From: Bacillota bacterium
Lineage (GTDB): Bacteria > Bacillota > Clostridia > Tissierellales > Peptoniphilaceae
Direction: 5' to 3'
Length of the DNA: 5,255 nucleotides
Assembly (NCBI GenBank): GCA_023418835.1
Contig: JAEZYW010000136.1
Location: forward strand, 1 to 5,255
The notes under the pieces are model-generated. The model saw only the letters and a list, made by a program, of their open reading frames with translations, ran no database searches and was not told the DNA's origin. Numbering within the stretch: the first letter of the stretch is position 1; each line of letters starts with the position of its first letter. A program made the position numbers and the translations under genes. This document shows positions 1 through 5,255 of this stretch, in pieces.

Positions 1-2855
1 GAATTACTGTTATTACTTCCTCCTGTATATCCAGGTCCGTACGGTCCATAGTACCAATCGTTGTAAGATTTTTCTGTATGGACGTTGCAATAAGAACCTG
101 GCAATCTATTTACATCGTCAGGGATAAATCCTCCATGATCTTTTGGATCATATGGTTCGGGTCTCATAAAGGCTGATCTATAACTAGTTGAAGGACAGTA
201 CTTAGTAGCAAGTCTTCCTGTAGAAGTACATACGCTAACGCTCTTATAACTATCGTCATATTCAGTTGGTTGGGTTCCGTCTACAAAAATCTCAGAAGTA
301 CTATGACCAGCGCTACTAACAGATTTTGTAGAAAGTTTTCCACTCTTAAATGAAATGTATTGACTGACTATTCCTTCCGGCTCTTCAAATGCAGCAATTG
401 GGTCTAAATCTTCGTGAATCTTAGTTGCCACGTCGTTCCAAAATTCTGCAGCTGCAAGGGAACCGCTTTGAAGTGTAATAGATGGAGAGTCGTTTCCAAT
501 CCATGTACCCATAACATAGTAAGGTGTGAAACCAACAAACCAAATATCTGCTTGCTCTTGGGTTGTACCAGTCTTACCAGCAGTTGCCATTCCACTAAGT
601 TTAGCGGGTTTTGCTGTGTAACCATTGTCTACGACAGTTTTTAACATATTTTTCATAATGTAAGCTGTCTTTTCGTCAGTAATGACTTCCTTTTTAGTAG
701 TGTCATCAATAATTATGTTTCCATGACTGTCTAAAATCTTTGTAACTACTTTTGGTTCAATGTAAGTTCCGTCATTTGCAATTGCACCAAAGGCAGCTGT
801 AAGTTCAAGGGGAGTTAATCCTTTTGTCATACCACCTAATGCAAGGGCAGATGGGTTTTCGTCATTAACTCTAGCATTTTCTCTAGCAGTAACTATTGAA
901 TCATTTTCAGGATCATCTGGATCGATAATTCCCAGTTTTTCCAGATACTTTAGGGATGTGTCTATGCCAATTTGTTTTAATACATCCACTGTACCGGCGT
1001 TAGAAGAAATATCTAAAGCCATTCTATAAGTCAATAAACCTCTATATCCTCTATAGGCGTTTCTTGGCCAAGGTTTGTTAGCAACAGTAACTGGAACGTC
1101 ATCTGCAATTGATCCTGCTGTTTTACCTTCTGCTAATGCAGGGTAATAAACAGAAATTGGTTTAATGGCAGAACCAGGTTGTCTTCTAGAGTTTGTAGCT
1201 CTGTTTAGGATTCTATTTCCTTCAACGTCTCTACCTCCAACTAGAGCTTTTACCTGACCAGTTTTATAATCCATAATTACTGTAGCCGATTGAGGTTGAA
1301 CTATTCCATTTTTTTGGAAAGTGAAATAGTCAGAAGAAATTTTCAAAGTGGCACCATCGTCAACTACTGTAAACAAATCAGGGTGCTCTTGTAAAAATTC
1401 CGATGAAATCCTAACTTTTCCATCTTCTCCTTTAGTGTATTGGTTGCTAGGAATCAATACAGGTCCAATTTCATGGGTCACAAGGTTATTTTGTGAATTT
1501 ATAGTATAAACATCTCCAATGTGAAGATAATCTCCGTTGGCAGACAATGGCTTATAACTCAACTCCAAATCTCCATTAATATATTCGAAGTTTGAACTTG
1601 GAATTGATACGTTATAATTCTCATCCACTAGATTGTTTGCTTTATAAAACAGAGTATTGCCTTTGGAATCTATAATATTTTCAAATTTATCCCTGGACCA
1701 GTCAATTAAGAAAGGAGCTCTAATTCTAGAAGGATCTCCAACCATAATTTCTGTAAAATTCTCATACATCTCTTCCAGTTGACCTTGAAGATTTTGATCA
1801 ATAGTAGAATAAATCTTTAACCCTTCATTAAAGAGTTTCTTTTGTGCATCTACATAGCTTAAATCAAAATGTTTAGCCAACATTTCCGTAGCTTGATCTT
1901 GGATAAAGTCCACGGGATAAGAAGTCATGGAGTGATAAATTTTTTCTCCAGGCTCTAAAGAAGTTTTAATATCTTCATTTAAAGCTTGTTGGTATTCCTC
2001 CTCGGAAATCTTTTCCAACTTTTTCATTTGACTTAATACAACTCTTTGTCTATTTACAGATTCTGGGTTGTAAATTAAATACATGGTTTGTCCTAGAACA
2101 TCTGCTGTTCCCACCATATGCATTTCGTCAGCGTCATATTTGCTAGGCTCGATACGCATAAAAGGTTGGTAGTTTGATGTGGACTTAACAATTCCTGCAA
2201 ATAAAGCTGATTCAGCAATCGTAAGATCTTCCACATTTTTATTGAAATAGGTTTGAGCAGCTTCTTGTACTCCATAAGCTCCTTGACCTAAATAAATTTT
2301 GTTTAAGTAAGCTTCTAGGATTTGACTCTTACTAAGTTGTCCTTCAACTTGTAAAGACAAATACGCCTCGTTTAATTTTCTTTGCAAGGATCTGTCAGGA
2401 GTTAGGTACATATTTCTAACTAACTGTTGAGTTATTGTACTAGCACCTCTCATTGATCCTCCAGATCTTGCGGCTTCTAAGATTGATGCTCCAATCCCCA
2501 GCACATCCACACCTGGGTGAGTCAAAAATCTTTCGTCCTCTATAGATACGAAGGCATCTATTAGATGATCTGGCATTCTATCTAAAGTAACTACTGTCCT
2601 GTATTCATAATTTGGATTTTGAACTTTTTCCAAAAGATTCCCTTGGGAATCATATATAGTAGAAGTTTGAGTTAAGGAAGAAATCATGGTTGTAGGATCA
2701 ATATCGGGAGAATCTCCCAAAACTGATGCAACCATTCCTCCAACTATCATTCCACCTAAAACAATTATGATAACAAGGGTAAGTATAGTTACTTTTATTA
2801 GTTTTAACACTATATCAAATACACTTATATTGTTTGAATATCTGTTATCAGACAC
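1..2855 (-). CDS. Class A penicillin-binding protein, PBP1A family (peptidoglycan glycosyltransferase/transpeptidase), 3' end missing
   Basis: A bifunctional cell-wall synthase that polymerises lipid II into glycan strands and cross-links the stem peptides outside the membrane. The frame stays open for 951 codons from the GTG at 2855 to the window edge. A short cytoplasmic N-terminus is followed by one membrane anchor (about residues 22-47). The GT51 domain follows, with EDERF (catalytic Glu106), GASTITQQL (137-145), RKLNE (second key Glu163) and ILEAYLNKIYLG (179-190). The transpeptidase domain has SAIK (nucleophile Ser562, Lys565), SSN (617-619) and KTGT (761-764). All catalytic motifs are intact. 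Extra sequence lies at about 241-262 and about 365-520. Three cysteines (876, 887, 923) sit in a C-terminal extension that becomes Tyr/Gly/Pro-rich. GTG is chosen because AGGAGGG lies 5 nt upstream; the first in-frame ATGs (codons 36 and 41) fall inside the membrane segment. Members are named ponA, pbpF or mrcA; I cannot choose one. Family call very sure. Confidence 0.96.
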   Translation of the reverse strand, partial: MSDNRYSNNISVFDIVLKLIKVTILTLVIIIVLGGMIVGGMVASVLGDSPDIDPTTMISSLTQTSTIYDSQGNLLEKVQNPNYEYRTVVTLDRMPDHLIDAFVSIEDERFLTHPGVDVLGIGASILEAARSGGSMRGASTITQQLVRNMYLTPDRSLQRKLNEAYLSLQVEGQLSKSQILEAYLNKIYLGQGAYGVQEAAQTYFNKNVEDLTIAESALFAGIVKSTSNYQPFMRIEPSKYDADEMHMVGTADVLGQTMYLIYNPESVNRQRVVLSQMKKLEKISEEEYQQALNEDIKTSLEPGEKIYHSMTSYPVDFIQDQATEMLAKHFDLSYVDAQKKLFNEGLKIYSTIDQNLQGQLEEMYENFTEIMVGDPSRIRAPFLIDWSRDKFENIIDSKGNTLFYKANNLVDENYNVSIPSSNFEYINGDLELSYKPLSANGDYLHIGDVYTINSQNNLVTHEIGPVLIPSNQYTKGEDGKVRISSEFLQEHPDLFTVVDDGATLKISSDYFTFQKNGIVQPQSATVIMDYKTGQVKALVGGRDVEGNRILNRATNSRRQPGSAIKPISVYYPALAEGKTAGSIADDVPVTVANKPWPRNAYRGYRGLLTYRMALDISSNAGTVDVLKQIGIDTSLKYLEKLGIIDPDDPENDSIVTARENARVNDENPSALALGGMTKGLTPLELTAAFGAIANDGTYIEPKVVTKILDSHGNIIIDDTTKKEVITDEKTAYIMKNMLKTVVDNGYTAKPAKLSGMATAGKTGTTQEQADIWFVGFTPYYVMGTWIGNDSPSITLQSGSLAAAEFWNDVATKIHEDLDPIAAFEEPEGIVSQYISFKSGKLSTKSVSSAGHSTSEIFVDGTQPTEYDDSYKSVSVCTSTGRLATKYCPSTSYRSAFMRPEPYDPKDHGGFIPDDVNRLPGSYCNVHTEKSYNDWYYGPYGPGYTGGSNNSN

Positions 2856-2860
2856 AATTA

Positions 2861-2867
2861 CCCTCCT
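2861..2867 (-). promoter_or_regulatory. Ribosome binding site of the penicillin-binding protein gene
   Basis: Read on the minus strand this is AGGAGGG, ending 5 nt before the GTG at 2855. It is a near-perfect Shine-Dalgarno sequence and decides the GTG start, since no ATG follows at suitable distance. Confidence 0.85.
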
Positions 2868-2873
2868 AATCTT

Positions 2874-2894
2874 TTAATAAGGTTATTAATAAGG
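2874..2894. repeat. 9-bp direct repeat in the leader of the penicillin-binding protein gene
   Basis: TTAATAAGG occurs at 2874-2882 and again at 2886-2894 (CCTTATTAA on the minus strand), 12 bp apart start to start. The pair spans the predicted start point and the 5' leader of the penicillin-binding protein gene. It could be a regulator site, or chance in AT-rich DNA. Confidence 0.35.
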
Positions 2895-2896
2895 AT

Positions 2897-2905
2897 ATTA
2901 TAACA
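2897..2905 (-). promoter_or_regulatory. Extended -10 promoter of the penicillin-binding protein gene
   Basis: The minus strand reads TGTTATAAT: a consensus TATAAT (2902-2897) preceded by the TGn extension. No good -35 hexamer is seen 16-18 bp upstream, which is tolerable for an extended -10 promoter. Transcription would start near 2890, giving a leader of about 35 nt that contains the AGGAGGG. It is a prediction from sequence only. Confidence 0.6.
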
Positions 2906-2950
2906 TATTCTCTTGATAATAGAAGTTAATATTTGGTCATCACAAAAAGT

Positions 2951-2983
2951 TCAATAATTTGTAACATATGATATAATTATTGA
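2951..2983. repeat. 9-bp inverted repeat over the hflX promoter, possible operator
   Basis: TCAATAATT (2951-2959) and AATTATTGA (2975-2983) are perfect inverted copies separated by 15 bp. The left arm covers the -35 area and the right arm overlaps the -10 and runs to the predicted start of the hflX promoter. The placement suits a repressor site. As the arms lie almost wholly upstream of the predicted transcript, an RNA hairpin is unlikely. The arms are AT-rich, so chance is a real alternative. Confidence 0.35.
2969..2977 (+). promoter_or_regulatory. Extended -10 promoter of the hflX operon
   Basis: TGATATAAT is a consensus -10 (TATAAT, 2972-2977) with the TGn extension. The -35 is weak: TTCAAT at 2950-2955, 16 bp upstream, matches TTGACA at three positions. 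Transcription would begin about 2984, leaving a leader of only about 10 nt that still includes the Shine-Dalgarno sequence. Such a short leader makes this call less certain than the one on the other strand. Confidence 0.5.
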
Positions 2984-2990
2984 GAGGTGA
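2984..2990 (+). promoter_or_regulatory. Ribosome binding site of hflX
   Basis: GAGGTGA pairs well with the 3' end of 16S rRNA; its GAGG core lies 6 nt before the ATG at 2994. It supports that ATG as the true start. Confidence 0.8.
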
Positions 2991-2993
2991 AAA

Positions 2994-4277
2994 ATGTTAA
3001 AAACACGTAACGAAGTTGAACGGGTTTTACTTGTGGGAATCGATAAAAATTTATTAGACGAAGATATAAATTCGTCCATGGAAGAACTTTCAGAATTGGC
3101 AGAAGCAAGTGGGGCTGAAGTCATTTTTTCTGTAGTACAAAGAAAGTTGTCTGAAGACCCCAGGACTTTAATCGGACCTGGAAAAGCCGAAGAAATTTAT
3201 AATTACTGTGAGGAGTTAGACATCGACACAGTTATTTTTAATGATGAACTATCTGGATCTCAAATAAGGAATCTGGAAAAAATAATAAATAGAAATATTG
3301 TAGACAGGACAAATCTCATACTAGATATTTTTGCCCAAAGGGCTAACACTAACGAAGGTAAGCTTCAAGTAAAGTTGGCTCAATTAAAATACAGATTACC
3401 TAGATTATCAGGGTCTGGGCAATATCTTTCTAGACTAGGTGGAGGAATTGGAACGAGAGGACCAGGAGAACAAAAACTGGAATCCGATAGAAGACATATT
3501 ACTAGAGAAATAACCAATATAGAGCAAAAATTAAAATCTGTGGAGAAAAATCGTGAGATTCTTAGGTCAAAAAGAAGTAAAAGTAATATTCCAATAGTCG
3601 CTTTGGCAGGATATACTAACTCAGGCAAATCCACTTTAGTTAATGCTTTAATTAGCAATCAAGAAGGCTCTGAAAACAGAGAGGTGTTTGTAAAAGATAT
3701 GCTCTTTGCAACTTTGGGTACGTCTTTGAGAAGGGCAGAATTTAACAATGGAAGGGAATTTTTACTAATCGATACTGTTGGTTTCGTATCAAAGTTACCT
3801 ACCCATCTCGTGGAGGCCTTTAAATCCACACTTGAAGAGATAAAATTTGCTGATATAATTGTTCAAGTTGTGGATGTTACTAATTCAGATGTGGAACTTC
3901 AAATCGAAACTACTAATAAGATACTTTTGGACTTGGAATTATCAGATAAACAAATGATTTATGCATTTAACAAAATAGATATGTTGGACCCAGAAGAGAG
4001 TTTGAATCGATTTAAAATGTATGAGCCCTATGTTTTTATTTCAGCGAGAGAAAAAGTTAACTTAGATAAATTACTGGATACAATTTATAATAATTTGTCC
4101 ATAGATAAAATTGCAGTTAAAATGTTTTTTAATTACGATGAGCAAAATATTTTAAACTACTTTATTGAAAAATATAATATAAGTGATGTAGAATATACTG
4201 AATCTGGTTCTTTTATAGAAGGAAGAATTGAAGAATCTGATTACAAATTCTATAGGGACTATGTAATAGAGGAATAA
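2994..4277 (+). CDS. hflX: GTPase HflX (ribosome-splitting GTPase), complete
   Basis: HflX is a cytoplasmic GTPase that binds the 50S subunit or the 70S ribosome and, in studied bacteria, splits ribosomes stalled by stress or antibiotics. The 427 residues match the usual length. The N-terminal HflX domain (about 8-115) includes LIGPGKAEEI (59-68) and leads through a helical linker with the glycine-rich signature GGGIGTRGPGEQKLE (149-163). The G domain follows: G1 GYTNSGKS (206-213), G2 region FATLGTSLR (238-246), G3 DTVGF (260-264), G4 NKID (326-329), G5 ISA (349-351). The G2 loop reads ATLG where the family usually has ATLD. A C-terminal domain ends the protein. It is first in a likely operon with yigZ 1 nt downstream. 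Some relatives confer macrolide/lincosamide resistance; nothing here shows that. Identification is very sure; the biological role is taken from the family. Confidence 0.97.
   Translation: MLKTRNEVERVLLVGIDKNLLDEDINSSMEELSELAEASGAEVIFSVVQRKLSEDPRTLIGPGKAEEIYNYCEELDIDTVIFNDELSGSQIRNLEKIINRNIVDRTNLILDIFAQRANTNEGKLQVKLAQLKYRLPRLSGSGQYLSRLGGGIGTRGPGEQKLESDRRHITREITNIEQKLKSVEKNREILRSKRSKSNIPIVALAGYTNSGKSTLVNALISNQEGSENREVFVKDMLFATLGTSLRRAEFNNGREFLLIDTVGFVSKLPTHLVEAFKSTLEEIKFADIIVQVVDVTNSDVELQIETTNKILLDLELSDKQMIYAFNKIDMLDPEESLNRFKMYEPYVFISAREKVNLDKLLDTIYNNLSIDKIAVKMFFNYDEQNILNYFIEKYNISDVEYTESGSFIEGRIEESDYKFYRDYVIEE
4269..4273 (+). promoter_or_regulatory. Ribosome binding site of yigZ, inside the end of hflX
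   Basis: GAGGA lies 5 nt before the ATG at 4279 and within the last codons of hflX. With only 1 nt between the hflX TAA (4275-4277) and the next ATG, ribosomes ending hflX could restart directly. Confidence 0.7.
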
Positions 4278-4278
4278 A

Positions 4279-4926
4279 ATGTATAAATCGATATTCAAAA
4301 AGGGAATTGACGAATTTGAAATAAAAAAATCAGTTTTTATAGGCTACAGTGCTCCTGTAGAAACTGAAGATGAGGCTTTAGAGTTTATTAAAGAAATTAA
4401 AACTAAACACTATGACGCTACCCACAACTGTAGTGCATATATAATCGGGGAGGACATGATGATTCAACGTTTTGACGACGATGGAGAACCTTCCGGCACT
4501 GCGGGAATTCCCATGTTAGAAGTTTTAAAAAGGGAAAATCTTACAAATGTCGTAGTCGTAGCAACTAGATATTTTGGTGGAACCCTTTTAGGCGGAGGAG
4601 GTTTAATAAGATCCTATTCCAAAACTTCAAAAATTGCAGTGGATGCAGGTATTATTGTAGATATGAAAGAATATGTTCATCTAAAATTAGACTATGATTA
4701 TGTATTTCACGGGAAAATAGTTAATTTTTTAGAAACAAAGGGATTTAATACAATTGACATTGAATATCTAGACAGAGTAATAGCTGTGGTTTTAGTTTCA
4801 TTGGAAGATAAAGAAAAAGTAGAGTCGGATTTGATAAATATTACAAGTGATGAAATAAAGATTGAACTAGTCAAAGAAGTGCTTATGCCTGAAAGGGATG
4901 GGGAGTTGCTAATTGAAAATAACTAA
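4279..4926 (+). CDS. yigZ: YigZ/IMPACT-family protein (UPF0029), complete
   Basis: A small soluble protein of the conserved IMPACT family; E. coli YigZ is the bacterial reference. Eukaryotic IMPACT/Yih1 members affect translation control through the Gcn1/Gcn2 system, but the bacterial role is not settled. The 215 residues match the usual two-domain length of about 200-215. The N-terminal UPF0029 domain (about 15-125) carries DATHNCSAY (46-54), DDGEPSGTAG (67-76) and ATRYFGGTLLGGGGLIRSY (95-113), all strongly diagnostic. The rest (about 135-210) is the ferredoxin-like DUF1949 region. No signal peptide or membrane segment is seen. The start is fixed by the GAGGA site and by the 1-nt gap after hflX. 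Its 3' end overlaps nadE by 14 nt, so it is the middle gene of a tightly coupled operon. Family certain; cellular function not. Confidence 0.95.
   Translation: MYKSIFKKGIDEFEIKKSVFIGYSAPVETEDEALEFIKEIKTKHYDATHNCSAYIIGEDMMIQRFDDDGEPSGTAGIPMLEVLKRENLTNVVVVATRYFGGTLLGGGGLIRSYSKTSKIAVDAGIIVDMKEYVHLKLDYDYVFHGKIVNFLETKGFNTIDIEYLDRVIAVVLVSLEDKEKVESDLINITSDEIKIELVKEVLMPERDGELLIENN
4900..4905 (+). promoter_or_regulatory. Ribosome binding site of nadE, inside yigZ
   Basis: GGGGAG ends 7 nt before the TTG at 4913 and lies within the last codons of yigZ. It is the main support for that rare start codon. Confidence 0.65.
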
Positions 4927-5255
4927 AGAAATAATTGAAGATATAGCCTTATGGCTTAGAAAAACAGTGGAAGATGCAAAATCTAAAGGGGTTGTCTTTG
5001 GTTTAAGCGGTGGAATTGATTCCGCAGTAATCGCAGGGATTTCTAAAATAGCATTTCCAGAAACTTCTTTGGGATTAATTATTCCAATTTACAGCAATCC
5101 AAAAGATGAAGAAGATGGACTTATTGTGGCTAAGTCTCTGGAATTGGATGTACAAAAAGTTGATTTATCTAGAACTTATGACGAATTAATAAAAGCTTCA
5201 TTTCTTGGTGAAAATCATTTAGCAAAAAATAATATAAAACCAAGACTAAGGATGA
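4913..5255 (+). CDS. nadE: NAD+ synthase, probably ammonia-dependent, 5' part only
   Basis: NadE catalyses the last step of NAD+ synthesis: nicotinate adenine dinucleotide is adenylated with ATP and then amidated to NAD+. The first 114 residues are in the window; single-domain NadE proteins are roughly 240-280 residues. The PP-loop ATP-binding motif SGGIDS is at 32-37 and the family motif NIKPRLRM (N-x-K/R-x-R-x-R-M type) at 107-114, on the edge. The synthetase domain begins at once, with no N-terminal nitrilase-type glutaminase domain, so it is the short form that takes ammonia. The start is TTG: the preceding in-frame codon (4910-4912) is TAA, so nothing further upstream is possible, no in-frame ATG follows until codon 114, and GGGGAG is well spaced. 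It overlaps the yigZ end by 14 nt, implying translational coupling. The remaining half lies beyond the window. Confidence 0.93.
   Translation, partial: MKITKEIIEDIALWLRKTVEDAKSKGVVFGLSGGIDSAVIAGISKIAFPETSLGLIIPIYSNPKDEEDGLIVAKSLELDVQKVDLSRTYDELIKASFLGENHLAKNNIKPRLRM

Noticed and set aside
404..644. Open frames of 73 and 76 codons on both strands
   Set aside because: Both lie wholly inside the penicillin-binding protein gene in other frames, around its KTG motif, and encode nothing recognisable; they are shadows.
2093..2275. 60-codon minus-strand frame
   Set aside because: It lies in the wrong frame inside the penicillin-binding protein gene, whose own frame is continuous through the GT51 domain here.
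2686..2877. 63-codon plus-strand frame with hydrophobic stretches
   Set aside because: It is antisense to the membrane anchor of the penicillin-binding protein, has no ribosome binding site of note, and its hydrophobicity mirrors the AT-rich anchor codons.
2901..2969. 8-bp direct repeat TAACATAT at 2901-2908 and 2962-2969
   Set aside because: It is short and pure AT-rich background; one copy overlaps the minus-strand -10 region, so its likeness needs no further cause.
3380..3658. 92-codon minus-strand frame
   Set aside because: It is antisense to the conserved linker and G1 region of hflX; its Pro-rich end is the reverse of the glycine-rich signature.
1..5255. Possible frameshift or truncation of the penicillin-binding protein, since no long frame is listed for 1-2855
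   Set aside because: Reading the minus strand codon by codon from 2855 shows no stop to the window edge, and all GT51 and transpeptidase motifs are in one frame; the gene is merely cut by the window.

Overview
The window is a piece of a low-GC Gram-positive genome, most likely an anaerobic Firmicute of the Clostridia/Tissierellia type. This rests on the AT-rich coding sequence, the strong AGGAGG-like ribosome binding sites, the GTG and TTG starts, and the look of the proteins; the taxonomic placement is inference, with no marker gene present. It is an ordinary chromosomal housekeeping region. I see no rRNA or tRNA gene, CRISPR array, insertion sequence, phage gene or attachment site, and no stretch over 300 bases without a gene.

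Layout. Positions 1-2855 on the minus strand hold almost all of a bifunctional class A penicillin-binding protein (PBP1A family), with its 3' end cut off by the window start. It is missed by simple ORF calling because its stop lies outside the window and its start is GTG. A 138-bp AT-rich divergent region (2856-2993) follows, with a good extended -10 promoter on each strand, a 9-bp inverted repeat bracketing the plus-strand promoter and a 9-bp direct repeat in the minus-strand leader. The plus strand then carries three tightly packed genes: hflX (ribosome-associated GTPase, 2994-4277), a yigZ/IMPACT-family gene (4279-4926, after a 1-nt gap), and the 5' part of nadE (NAD+ synthase, from a TTG at 4913, overlapping yigZ by 14 nt, cut by the window end).

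How the genes relate. The penicillin-binding protein builds cell-wall peptidoglycan outside the membrane and is transcribed away from the others. hflX, yigZ and nadE look like one translationally coupled operon: HflX rescues or splits stalled ribosomes, YigZ belongs to a family linked in eukaryotes (IMPACT/Yih1) to translation control, and NadE completes NAD+ synthesis. A shared functional theme for the three is only a guess. The features most worth a second look are the extra sequence blocks inside the penicillin-binding protein, the symmetric element over the hflX promoter, and the stop-abutting TTG start of nadE. I did not find evidence for a novel system.
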